Shown: piece by piece, positions 56,826 to 64,000 of the stretch
Layout of the letters: each line of letters starts with the position of its first letter
Numbering within the stretch: the stretch's first letter is position 1
Assembly (NCBI GenBank): GCA_903901975.1
Contig: CAIUTB010000147.1
Location: 19,471 to 83,470 of the forward strand
Reading direction: 5' to 3'
Length of the DNA: 64,000 bases
From: an uncultured Bacteroidales bacterium
Lineage (GTDB): Bacteria; Bacteroidota; Bacteroidia; Bacteroidales; Paludibacteraceae
Position numbers and translations under genes: made by a program
The notes under the pieces: generated by a model
Database searches by the model: none
What the model saw: the letters and a program-made list of their open reading frames with translations, nothing else
What the model was told of the DNA's origin: nothing

Positions 56826-57554
56826 TTATACTTTTCTGTAAACCTCATTAAACGGAACACGGAATCTTTCACCCCAGATACCTTTGTTCCCATTTCTTAT
56901 TCCGCATGAAATTACCATATTTATCTCTGCCCCACGTGGCAGTCCAAGCAGTTTCTTCACACGTATTCCATCAAATCCCTCAAGAGGACATGTGTCGTAT
57001 CCTTCATTAGCCATAGCTATCATAAAGGTCTGAGCTGCCAAACCACAGCTCTTATGAATCACAACACGAGTATCTGCTTCAGATACAGTGGTAATAATAG
57101 GTCGGAATACATGTATGATATGAACAATTATTTTACGGATTACTCCCAGCAAGCCGAAAAACCGACCATAAATAAACGGCATTACTTTTCCATAATAAAG
57201 TTCCCTTCCTTTTATGCGCTTTTGCTGACGTTCAGCAGGACTGTTTCGGATAATATTTTCTTTTTCAAACACCAGAATATCTTTTGCTCTTTTGCGGAAC
57301 AGGTCGCGTCGGGTTACAAATACTACGGCCTGTTGTGCAGTTGAGGTTGCGCTTTGATCGAGGCAGAAATGTGATAGTTTCTGAAGCTCTTCTTTATCAA
57401 CGATGTGGTAAAATTCCCACAATTGCATATTCGAACTGTTAGGCGCTAAAGTCGCGAGTTCAATACAATGTTTTACTTTATCGGTATCCAGCTCTTTAGC
57501 CGGATCATAGTTCCTCACCGAACGGCGAAAATTTAATACTTCTTCCAGATTCAT
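56826..57554 (-). CDS. Nitroreductase-family flavoprotein
   Basis: 242 residues. N-terminal FRRSVRNYDPAKEL and IELATLAPNSSNMQLWEFY are the FMN-binding pattern of the nitroreductase family, and GLAAQTFMIAMANEGYDTCPLEGFDGIRVKKLLGLP is the conserved second half. It likely reduces quinones, nitro compounds or enones with NAD(P)H; the natural substrate is unknown. An inserted segment (QQKRIKGRELYYGKVMPFIY) is longer than in minimal family members. Confidence 0.85.
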   Translation of the reverse strand: MNLEEVLNFRRSVRNYDPAKELDTDKVKHCIELATLAPNSSNMQLWEFYHIVDKEELQKLSHFCLDQSATSTAQQAVVFVTRRDLFRKRAKDILVFEKENIIRNSPAERQQKRIKGRELYYGKVMPFIYGRFFGLLGVIRKIIVHIIHVFRPIITTVSEADTRVVIHKSCGLAAQTFMIAMANEGYDTCPLEGFDGIRVKKLLGLPRGAEINMVISCGIRNGNKGIWGERFRVPFNEVYRKV

Positions 57555-57746
57555 ATTTAATATTATTTTTTTATACCCAGTTAAACGTATTTGAACAACA
57601 TCTTGTTTGCCGACACCTTATTATTTCTTACAGGATAAGTCAATACTATTCAAGTTATCGCTTCCCTGTCGTTTGTAACAATGGTATTTACAGCTTTTAC
57701 TCCCTTACAAAAAAGGGAGAATGCAAGTGTGATTTTTTTGTAGTTG

Positions 57747-59219
57747 CTATTTTTTAATTGGCTGCCATTGGTATGCACCAATATCGGGTTTATTGCCTGT
57801 CAGGCGGTTATTTCCATTCAGGTCGAGCGGAAATTGTGTAGCCACTGCAAGGTCAGCTTTGCCACGCACCGGTGAAACGGAATCAGGCATAAAGTTGAAG
57901 TAAGTTTTCTTTTCGTAGTCGTAGCGAATACTTTTGAAAAGGGTATCTTTTCGGTTATACCAACGAATGTTGCTAAATTGTGGTAATTTCAGCGAATCGG
58001 TTTTGCGGATATAACAATGATCGAAAACACCTTTATATTGGTCGAGAAAGCGGCTGGCCAGACTAAATTCATTTTCATAATTTCCACTGATAATACAGTT
58101 TCTGAAAATAGTTTCCATGGGTGAAACGCGATTTAGATTCATTATCATCACGGCTGGTTTTTTATCACGTGAAGTATGAGGTACAGTATTATTATCGAAA
58201 TAATTGGCAATGGTACTTTGCAAAAAAGTGTGTTTTCCTCCACTCAGATAAACGCTGTAACTACTGGTGTTCGAAATCTCGGAGTTCGTAACCAGCACAT
58301 TTCCATTCTGTACCACCAGACCGTAAACCATAAAATTATGGATGCGGCAATCGGCAATTTCAAGGTTCGGGACAGTATTGCGGTCGTTGTTTGAATAATA
58401 TATTCCCACATAACCGCTGTTCATGTTGACATGCTGTAACAAGTGATTACCGCCGTTCCATAGTAAATATACACCTCCCCACTGACCGGCTACATTATTA
58501 TATGGAAATGGTGTGGCAAACTTGATATTATCCAGTCGGTCACCCCGCATGATAATGGGACTATCTGCAGTTCCTTCTGCTTTCAGATTGCCATAAATCA
58601 TCATATTGGCATTATTGTGGAAATACAGTTTACAACCAGCTTTCAGGGTCAGGGTTTTAGCACTATCTAAAGTCAGATTGCCGAAAATCAGGTAGGGTTT
58701 CTCAGCTGTAAGGGTTGAATCGCTGAGAATTCGTTTGTTTCGCAACACTTTCATATCCTGACCGAAAGCCTGAAGTTTTACGTTTTGAATTGTTCCGTTA
58801 GTTTGGAAAACAATAGAATCCTGGATAAAAACAGGTGAATCGACATTTTGTGGATTTACCGTTACCGCCACAAAAATAAACATACTGTCATTGGCACGAA
58901 TCGTAATGTTGTTGAATTGATTTTCGGCATTCAAACTTCCATCCACATTGATTCTGAACGAGGAGTTTTTGCCACCTGCAATACCTAAATGACTTATATT
59001 CAATGCTAAATTATTGCGGTTGTAAATCATTATTTTCGAAGTAGCGCTACCAACAGTCGTAAAAACAGTATCGAAAGACAGAGTATCTGTGGAGAAAGTC
59101 AGCTTGTCTTTTGGGTTGGTCGAAATCAATTCATCGTTGCACGACGAGAAAGTGATCGTAAGAATAACGGCCATAAAAGCAAAGCAACGAAAGATAAATC
59201 GGGTTGGAAATGACTGCAT
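57747..59219 (-). CDS. Beta-helix outer membrane lipoprotein
   Basis: 490 residues with a lipobox (ITFSSCND). An N-terminal Ig-like domain (TVFTTVGSATSKIMIYNRNN) is followed by a right-handed beta-helix (ADSPIIMRGDRLDNI, LVVQNGNVLVTNSEISNTSS, TIANYFDNNTVPH) and a closing segment KPDIGAYQWQP of the type seen in choice-of-anchor/beta-helix proteins. Conserved-looking in Bacteroidales, function unknown. Monocistronic. Confidence 0.72.
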   Translation of the reverse strand: MQSFPTRFIFRCFAFMAVILTITFSSCNDELISTNPKDKLTFSTDTLSFDTVFTTVGSATSKIMIYNRNNLALNISHLGIAGGKNSSFRINVDGSLNAENQFNNITIRANDSMFIFVAVTVNPQNVDSPVFIQDSIVFQTNGTIQNVKLQAFGQDMKVLRNKRILSDSTLTAEKPYLIFGNLTLDSAKTLTLKAGCKLYFHNNANMMIYGNLKAEGTADSPIIMRGDRLDNIKFATPFPYNNVAGQWGGVYLLWNGGNHLLQHVNMNSGYVGIYYSNNDRNTVPNLEIADCRIHNFMVYGLVVQNGNVLVTNSEISNTSSYSVYLSGGKHTFLQSTIANYFDNNTVPHTSRDKKPAVMIMNLNRVSPMETIFRNCIISGNYENEFSLASRFLDQYKGVFDHCYIRKTDSLKLPQFSNIRWYNRKDTLFKSIRYDYEKKTYFNFMPDSVSPVRGKADLAVATQFPLDLNGNNRLTGNKPDIGAYQWQPIKK

Positions 59220-59269
59220 ATTTTAAAAGCGAATTTTTCAGATAAATGGATTACGGTTCAATTTTACTG

Positions 59270-59277
59270 CAAATTTA
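59270..59277 (-). promoter_or_regulatory. -7 box of the beta-helix lipoprotein
   Basis: Plus CAAATTTA is TAAATTTG on the minus strand, matching TAnnTTTG, 50 bases before the start. Confidence 0.38.
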
Positions 59278-59309
59278 CGTCAAAAGATTACTTTATCATA
59301 ATAATGGGC

Positions 59310-59317
59310 TATATTTG
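59310..59317 (+). promoter_or_regulatory. -7 box of the 92-residue protein
   Basis: TATATTTG fits TAnnTTTG, 26 bases before ATG 59344. Confidence 0.45.
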
Positions 59318-59343
59318 TATTTTAAATTTTAAACGTTACCCCT

Positions 59344-59622
59344 ATGGCTAGTCGAAGAAAACTGAAAAACACCCTGAAATTTGTTTCATCGGAACTGATT
59401 ACCGATATTTATTTTCGCTGCCTGATGTCAAAGTCTATTGAAGATCAGAAAGTTGAGAATCTAGTGGTTGAAATCATGGATTTAACCCATCAATTCGTGT
59501 TGCGCACCAACCGCCCTGATGGCAAAGACAATCCCAAAATTGTAAAAGCCTATTTCCGCAAACTTTACTCCGACTGGCAAGTAGCTATGGATAAGGTTGT
59601 CAAAGAAATTGAAAAACTCTAA
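59344..59622 (+). CDS. Small conserved-looking helical protein
   Basis: A 92-residue cytoplasmic protein (MASRRKLKNTLKFVSSELIT...) with alternating charged helices and no known motif. It has a -7 box, an ATG start and its own terminator, and is the only plus-strand gene between 49.4 and 62.5 kb. I recall similar small proteins in Bacteroidales of unknown function, but cannot verify this. Confidence 0.75.
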   Translation: MASRRKLKNTLKFVSSELITDIYFRCLMSKSIEDQKVENLVVEIMDLTHQFVLRTNRPDGKDNPKIVKAYFRKLYSDWQVAMDKVVKEIEKL

Positions 59623-59625
59623 GCT

Positions 59626-59667
59626 AACAAAGAAACAATCGTTACCCCGCTTGTTTCTTTTGTTTTA
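59626..59667 (+). terminator. Terminator of the 92-residue gene
   Basis: AACAAAGAAACAA pairs with TTGTTTCTTTTGTT around a 12-nt loop and is followed by TTAATA. Confidence 0.65.
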
Positions 59668-59678
59668 ATACACTTTTA

Positions 59679-60356
59679 TCACTCAAAATTAAATGCTAAC
59701 GTCAGCATATGCGAAGTAAGACGGGTTAAGGGTATAGTCAGAAATTGTTGTTTATCATTAGCTACTGTTCCGTGATTCGGGTTATACATATTATTAAATC
59801 CAATGGAGTATTTCAGTTCCGGACAAAGTTTAAAAAACGAGAAATAAATATCACATCCCGCTCCAAATTCAGTAAAAAAATCCAACGGTTTGAGTAATAC
59901 CGGACTACCCTCGTTTGTTGCCAAATCATAGGATGCACCAGCCCCCCAAATAACATAAGGACGTATATTCCCTGCTCGCTCGGCACTATATTTAAGGTAA
60001 AAAGGCAAACTAACCGGAAGTGATTGAACAACAAGTGATTTCGTGCTGGAGTTACTAAAAGAATAGGTTAACTCGCGTGCTCCAAAATGTAAAGCAGGTG
60101 TAAAACGCAGATTCAAATAACGGTTCAACCGCAGATCTGTTATTATTCCAACTGAAAATGTTGGATTTAGACTGGAAACTCTGACCGAGTCTGCCGGTGA
60201 CACTGCAAAATCCATCGTTCCCAACCCAAGCGAAAACCCAAAATGAATTGGTTTTTGGTCAACATAAGGCAGATTTCCCTGTGCAACCATCGATGGCACG
60301 AAACCACACACAAATGATATGCTGATTATTAGTTTTTTAAATCGTCGAATTCTCAT
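59679..60356 (-). CDS. porT: PorT-like T9SS outer membrane protein
   Basis: Outer membrane beta-barrel of 225 residues when started at MRIRRFKKLIISI (60356), where the signal peptide ends near SMVAQG. YVDQKPIHFGFSLGLGTMDF and the following barrel strands ending in LTLAFNFE match the PorT/SprT component of the type IX secretion system, required for export of sorting-domain proteins such as the one at 10963. The identification rests on the N-terminal motif. A promoter box lies 24 bases upstream. Confidence 0.75.
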   Translation of the reverse strand: MRIRRFKKLIISISFVCGFVPSMVAQGNLPYVDQKPIHFGFSLGLGTMDFAVSPADSVRVSSLNPTFSVGIITDLRLNRYLNLRFTPALHFGARELTYSFSNSSTKSLVVQSLPVSLPFYLKYSAERAGNIRPYVIWGAGASYDLATNEGSPVLLKPLDFFTEFGAGCDIYFSFFKLCPELKYSIGFNNMYNPNHGTVANDKQQFLTIPLTRLTSHMLTLAFNFE

Positions 60357-60379
60357 GTTAGCAAAACGTTTGTAGAGTA

Positions 60380-60411
60380 CAAACGTAAAAAAAAAATGAT
60401 TATTGCACAAT
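60380..60411 (-). promoter_or_regulatory. Promoter of porT
   Basis: On the minus strand ATTG (60411-60408), 20 bases, then TACGTTTG (60387-60380) approximate TTTG-N19-TAnnTTTG, 24 bases before ATG 60356. Confidence 0.45.
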
Positions 60412-60427
60412 AGTTGAGGGTCGATAC

Positions 60428-60461
60428 TAAAAAAAGGTTGTTTCCAAAGAAACAACCTTTT
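60428..60461 (-). terminator. Terminator of the phosphate transporter operon
   Basis: AAAAGGTTGTTTC/GAAACAACCTTTT, 13 bp, followed on the minus strand by TTTTTTAGT, 19 bases past the transporter stop. Confidence 0.88.
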
Positions 60462-60479
60462 CAATCTGTTTAGTTAAAT

Positions 60480-61520
60480 TTATAGCATTCCTCCAAAAGT
60501 ATAATAAATCAAAGCTGCTAAAGCTGCACTTACAGGAATCGTCAGAATCCAGGCAATCAATAAGCTACGCGTTACACCCCAACGTACTGCCGAAAGTCTT
60601 TTAACAGCACCAACTCCAATGATTGAACCGGTAATGGTGTGTGTAGTACTAACCGGTATTTTAAGCATTTCGGTTATATACAAAGTTAATGCACCGGCAG
60701 TTTCAGCGGCAACACCTTCCAGCGGAGTAACTTTGGTGATACGAGACCCCATAGTTTTAATAATACGCCATCCACCCGACATAGTACCAATTGAAATAGC
60801 CGTAAAACAGGCAAAAGCAACCCAGTCAGGAATATCTTTAATGTTATGAACTCCAACATCAATACCATTTTTTGTTGCGGTAAAAAGTGCAACTGCTATA
60901 ATCCCCATAACTTTCTGTGAGTCATTCAATCCGTGGCCAATACTGAATAAGCCGGATGAAACCAATTGAAGTTTCTTAAACCAGTTATTCGCCTTATGAG
61001 GATTGACTTTTTTGAAAGAATATAAAATCAAAATAGTAAGTAAGGATGATATTATCATACCTATAAGGGGTGCTAAAACGATAAAAGAGGCAATCTTTAT
61101 GATAACATCCCCTTTAATGGCTTGAAAACCGGAAGTTGTATAGCCTGTTGCTATAATAGTACTCATAATTGCAGCACCTGCAAATCCCCCTATCAAAGTG
61201 TGAGATGAAGAGGAAGGTATTCCCAACCACCAGGTAGCTAAATTCCAAAGAATTGCAGCCACAATACCAGAGAATATTACCGGTAAGGTTACATAATTTT
61301 CAATTACAGCTTTCGCAACCGTATTTGCAATTCCAAATCCACTAAAATACTTGGCAATAAAAAAAGCGATAAAATTGAATGCTGCTGCCCATAAAACAGC
61401 CTTGAATGGCGTAAGAACTTTGGTTGAAACAATTGTGGCAATGGAGTTTGCAGCATCGTGAAATCCATTGATATAATCGAAAACCAAAGCAAGGACGATA
61501 ATGGTTATTAATAGCGTCAT
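60480..61520 (-). CDS. Inorganic phosphate transporter (PiT family)
   Basis: An inner-membrane symporter of metal-phosphate; 346 residues and about 10 helices. The two inverted signature repeats are clear: DYINGFHDAANSIATIVSTK near the N-terminus and VSTTHTITGSIIGVGAVKR near the C-terminus; GIPSSSSHTLIGGFAGAAI is also a family hallmark. It is paired with the DUF47 gene, 19 bases upstream. Confidence 0.95.
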   Translation of the reverse strand: MTLLITIIVLALVFDYINGFHDAANSIATIVSTKVLTPFKAVLWAAAFNFIAFFIAKYFSGFGIANTVAKAVIENYVTLPVIFSGIVAAILWNLATWWLGIPSSSSHTLIGGFAGAAIMSTIIATGYTTSGFQAIKGDVIIKIASFIVLAPLIGMIISSLLTILILYSFKKVNPHKANNWFKKLQLVSSGLFSIGHGLNDSQKVMGIIAVALFTATKNGIDVGVHNIKDIPDWVAFACFTAISIGTMSGGWRIIKTMGSRITKVTPLEGVAAETAGALTLYITEMLKIPVSTTHTITGSIIGVGAVKRLSAVRWGVTRSLLIAWILTIPVSAALAALIYYTFGGML

Positions 61521-61539
61521 GTTGTTGATTTTCTATGAA

Positions 61540-62187
61540 TTATGCGTATTTAATAATAATTGTTTTGATAATTTTACCAACACTGTCGGCTGCATCAGTT
61601 GCTTTTTCCAATTCTGCCATAATGTCTTTCAACTTCACTAATTCAATGGCATCTTTCTGATTTTCAAATAAATCAATCAAAAAGTTCTCATATACTTCAT
61701 CCGCTTTATTTTCAATTGCATGAAGATCAACGCAATATTGAGTAGCTTTTTTTGCATTTTTTTTCAATACATCTAGTTCATCAACGGCTTTCCCAATACA
61801 AATCGCACATTCTTTAATGAATTTTGCCATTTGCACTGCAACTGCTGGAATTTCTTTCGGATTGTAAAGTACAATTCTTTTTGCGCAACTGTTAATAAAA
61901 TCAGTAACATCATCCAGTTTGTCAGCCAAATGATGAATATCTTCACGATCAAAAGGTGTGATAAAGGTTGAATTTAATTCGCTAAAAATTTTAGCAGATA
62001 AGGCATCACCTTTACGTTCCTGTTCTTTAATTTTTTTGTAATACTCAATGGCAGCTTCATGATCGCTGTTTTGAACACACTCAATAATTAAATCCGATGC
62101 GATCAAAATCACATCCGCCATCTCTTTTAAAATTGGAAAAAACTTTGTTTCTTTTGGCGTAAATTTGCTGAAAAATGAATTGTTCAT
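61540..62187 (-). CDS. DUF47/PhoU-like phosphate transport partner
   Basis: 215 residues, all-helical, of the DUF47 family (TIGR00153-like), with the pattern SFFSKFTPKETKFFPILKEMA, FDREDIHHLADKLDDVTDFI and DAADSVGKIIKTIIIKYA. The family resembles PhoU and is almost always next to a PiT transporter, as here, and is thought to regulate it. It leads the two-gene operon. Confidence 0.9.
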   Translation of the reverse strand: MNNSFFSKFTPKETKFFPILKEMADVILIASDLIIECVQNSDHEAAIEYYKKIKEQERKGDALSAKIFSELNSTFITPFDREDIHHLADKLDDVTDFINSCAKRIVLYNPKEIPAVAVQMAKFIKECAICIGKAVDELDVLKKNAKKATQYCVDLHAIENKADEVYENFLIDLFENQKDAIELVKLKDIMAELEKATDAADSVGKIIKTIIIKYA

Positions 62188-62281
62188 AACAAAATGGTTT
62201 GTGTAAATTTCAAGTTTATACTTTGTTTCTTAATTTATTTGCTTTTAAATTCAGGCTTGAATATCAGCCCTAAAAACTATG

Positions 62282-62289
62282 CAAATATA
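62282..62289 (-). promoter_or_regulatory. -7 box of the DUF47-PiT operon
   Basis: Plus CAAATATA is TATATTTG on the minus strand (TAnnTTTG), 94 bases before the DUF47 start. The rest of 62188-62550 shows nothing recognisable. Confidence 0.4.
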
Positions 62290-62550
62290 CTAAAAACTAT
62301 TTTATGTTACAGTAATTTATCAATAAATTAATAGAATTGTAACATGGAGTTAAGTTGTTATATATGAGGTAGATGCCGGTGGTTAATTTGGATTCAATGG
62401 AAGAGTCTGATAAATTGTAAGAATCAGAACTTTGAAATTAACTTCAATCTGAAATTGGGTTAACGATCTTGTAAAATTCCGAACAACGTTAGAAATTATT
62501 TGTTTTTGAAAAAAAAGACTTAAAAGTTTTTTTAGGTCTGGAAAAAGTTA

Positions 62551-62558
62551 TACTTTTG
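62551..62558 (+). promoter_or_regulatory. -7 box of the ferredoxin gene
   Basis: TACTTTTG fits TAnnTTTG, 35 bases before the ferredoxin ATG. Confidence 0.5.
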
Positions 62559-62593
62559 CAAACTAATTAGTACTAACAAAAAAATAATTAAAA

Positions 62594-62761
62594 ATGGCTT
62601 ACGTTATTTCAGAAGATTGTATTGCTTGCGGATCATGTATCAGCGAATGTCCAGTTGAAGCAATCGCAGAAGGTGATATCTATGTAATTGACGCTGATGT
62701 ATGTACAGATTGCGGCACTTGTGCTGATGTTTGTCCTTCAGAAGCAATTAGTCCGGTATAA
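62594..62761 (+). CDS. 2[4Fe-4S] ferredoxin
   Basis: A 55-residue protein missed by the ORF track because of its length. It carries two cluster-binding motifs, CIACGSCISECP and CTDCGTCADVCP, in the classic clostridial-type arrangement of about 55 residues. It is a low-potential electron carrier, for example for pyruvate:ferredoxin oxidoreductase in an anaerobe. ATG start at 62594; promoter box and a strong terminator make it a separate unit. Confidence 0.96.
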   Translation: MAYVISEDCIACGSCISECPVEAIAEGDIYVIDADVCTDCGTCADVCPSEAISPV

Positions 62762-62780
62762 TCCAGAATGCATAAAATGT

Positions 62781-62816
62781 AAAGACCTGTTTGCAGAAGC
62801 AAACAGGTCTTTTTTG
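62781..62816 (+). terminator. Terminator of the ferredoxin gene
   Basis: AAAGACCTGTTTGC/GCAAACAGGTCTTT, 14 bp with a 4-nt loop, and T run. Confidence 0.95.
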
Positions 62817-62841
62817 TTTTAATGCCTATTTTCTGATCTCA

Positions 62842-63852
62842 TCAAGGTCTGTAGTCCGACAGTTCGAGCATTTTCTGGTAATTATTCTCGTTCATCAAAT
62901 CACGCAGACCCACATTCGTGTTTTTTTGCATATAGCTTTCAACAATACGTAATCCGATCCATGCTCCAAGCCTGCCCGGTGATTCCTGCGAGATTGTTGC
63001 TGTGAAAGGCGCATCATTCATATATTTCTTTATCAGCATCACATCGGTTGAAAATAAGTGTTGCTGGTCAATAATAGCTGCCCAGATGTGTTTTTCATTT
63101 TTCATACACCATTTTAATTGTTCGGCACTGTAACCTATAATTCCTTGAGGCTTTTCGTTGGGCATAAAAACCGACATCAAATATAAAACCTTGCCCCTGA
63201 AAAGCATATTATCTAGCAATCGATACTGTGAACTATTCATCGGAAACATTCTGAACAGCGTAGCCGACACCAAATCTGTGGTCAGGCATTCACGACGCAT
63301 ATTTTTTATCGTATATTCATAAGTCAAGCCTTTGTAGGCCGGGAAATCACTTCCAAGGTAATAATCCGTACCAATGGCTATAAATTGATTATTCATCATA
63401 ATGGAGCGATTGAAACCTGAGACAAAGAAATAAACTTCAGGCAATTTTACTTCCGGGAAATAATGATGGATGTTAGTATAAGCGTCAGAAACCTCTTTTT
63501 CAATATCTGAAATATCTGTAAAAGTTTGTAACGCCTTCTTGTTGACCGGAGCAAATGTTTTGTCTGTCAAAAATTTATAGAACAAGTTCCTCACAGCCGT
63601 GGTATCTTTAGCGGTAGTGTCCAATACATCGGATAAGAAAACAGGTAAAAACGTCCTATAGCGGGAATATAAACTGTCAACTCCGGCATTAAGTTTGGTT
63701 GTATCGATAGCGAGCAAGTCTTTATCAAAACGATGAATTTTGACCTCTACCCGATTTTTATTCGTGTCAATTTCAAATCTATTCTTTTTATTGCACGCTG
63801 AAAGTAACAGAACGAATCCCAATAGTGTAATCAATTGAAAACTTGTTTTCAT
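62842..63852 (-). CDS. gldB: Gliding motility / T9SS lipoprotein GldB
   Basis: A 336-residue lipoprotein with a lipobox (VLLLSACNKK). KIHRFDKDLLAIDTTKLN, FLPVFLSDVLDT and YYLGSDFPAYKGLTYEYTIKNMRREC fit GldB, a protein required for gliding in flavobacteria and kept in many non-gliding Bacteroidota. The end (LSDYRP) is normal for the family. Its function in a non-glider is unclear. It complements porT and the T9SS cargo in this window. Confidence 0.85.
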   Translation of the reverse strand: MKTSFQLITLLGFVLLLSACNKKNRFEIDTNKNRVEVKIHRFDKDLLAIDTTKLNAGVDSLYSRYRTFLPVFLSDVLDTTAKDTTAVRNLFYKFLTDKTFAPVNKKALQTFTDISDIEKEVSDAYTNIHHYFPEVKLPEVYFFVSGFNRSIMMNNQFIAIGTDYYLGSDFPAYKGLTYEYTIKNMRRECLTTDLVSATLFRMFPMNSSQYRLLDNMLFRGKVLYLMSVFMPNEKPQGIIGYSAEQLKWCMKNEKHIWAAIIDQQHLFSTDVMLIKKYMNDAPFTATISQESPGRLGAWIGLRIVESYMQKNTNVGLRDLMNENNYQKMLELSDYRP

Positions 63853-63880
63853 TTGCTGTTTCTGATTTTAGTGTAAGAAA

Positions 63881-63920
63881 AAAGCGCAAAGCAATATTTT
63901 ACAGTTGCATTTTGCGCTTT
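63881..63920 (-). terminator. Terminator upstream of gldB (ends the gene at the right edge)
   Basis: AAAGCGCAAA/TTTGCGCTTT with a 20-nt loop; on the minus strand a T run follows. Confidence 0.7.
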
Positions 63921-63940
63921 AAATCATATAGTTAGTTTAT

Positions 63941-64000
63941 TTATTTGCGTCCTTTGGTTGGGATTGCTTTTTGTTGTTCGCGTTGCATTTTTTCTAACCG
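63941..64000 (-). CDS. C-terminal end of an unidentified gene (partial)
   Basis: A minus-strand frame ending RLEKMQREQQKAIPTKGRK before TAA (63943-63941). It is a basic, Gln/Lys-rich tail. A membrane insertase YidC C-terminus would look like this, but nothing in 19 residues can confirm it. Confidence 0.5.
   Translation of the reverse strand, partial: RLEKMQREQQKAIPTKGRK

Overview
The window looks like a chromosomal segment of a Bacteroidales bacterium (phylum Bacteroidota). The reasons are: type IX secretion genes (porT, gldB) with T9SS-type cargo; the ATP synthase order atpD-atpC-(small membrane protein)-atpB-E-F-H-A-G with an epsilon subunit of only 79 residues; families typical of the phylum (DUF6242, head-GIN/DUF2807, DUF3244, HU-like); and promoters of the TAnnTTTG type. 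A Paludibacter-like relative is my guess, by inference only.

Layout. 0-4.1 kb: end of an exonuclease III-type gene, a DUF6242 lipoprotein, a small 'RRWSR' protein and a TonB-dependent receptor. 4.2-10.8 kb: class I fumarase, ParC, and divergent glycyl-tRNA synthetase. 10.9-19.8 kb: a 2263-residue secreted beta-helix protein, a GIN lipoprotein and a second secreted protein that shares a domain with the first. 20.5-28.2 kb: the complete F-type ATP synthase operon. 28.3-34.5 kb: nhaD, then trpB-E-G-D behind a classical trp attenuator whose leader peptide (not in the ORF track) has three consecutive Trp codons. 34.8-36.8 kb: an LtaS-like sulfatase-fold membrane enzyme. 36.8-49.4 kb: an AT-rich accessory island with an integrase remnant, ORF6N/DUF1016/KilA-N genes, a 126-nt foldback, a type III restriction-modification system, an unknown protein, a VWA protein, a possible one-domain sliding-clamp-like protein, a DUF932 protein, a polyvalent-kinase-like ORF and a thymidylate kinase. 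It is bordered on the right by tRNA-Gln(CUG). 49.8-64 kb: pckA, an HU-like protein, a DUF3244/TPR pair, comF, dgkA, efp, a nitroreductase, a lipoprotein, porT, a PiT transporter with its DUF47 partner, a 2[4Fe-4S] ferredoxin (missed by the ORF track), gldB and the end of one more gene.

Two dispersed repeat families mark 4-34 kb. The first is paired inverted palindromes around CCCCTAAAGGGG. In the trp operon these lie on both sides of start codons, so TrpB, TrpE and TrpG begin with a repeat-encoded tag ending NSPLGVGG, and TrpG takes its stop codon from a palindrome. The second is an AATTTACGATT repeat placed directly before start codons in the atp operon and fumarase.

The most interesting signals are the trp attenuator, the palindromes captured into coding sequence, the 126-nt foldback, and the 44.7-47.8 kb module (unknown protein, VWA, clamp-like, DUF932). 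Coordinates were read by eye and no alignment or search was run, so family names rest on recognised motifs.
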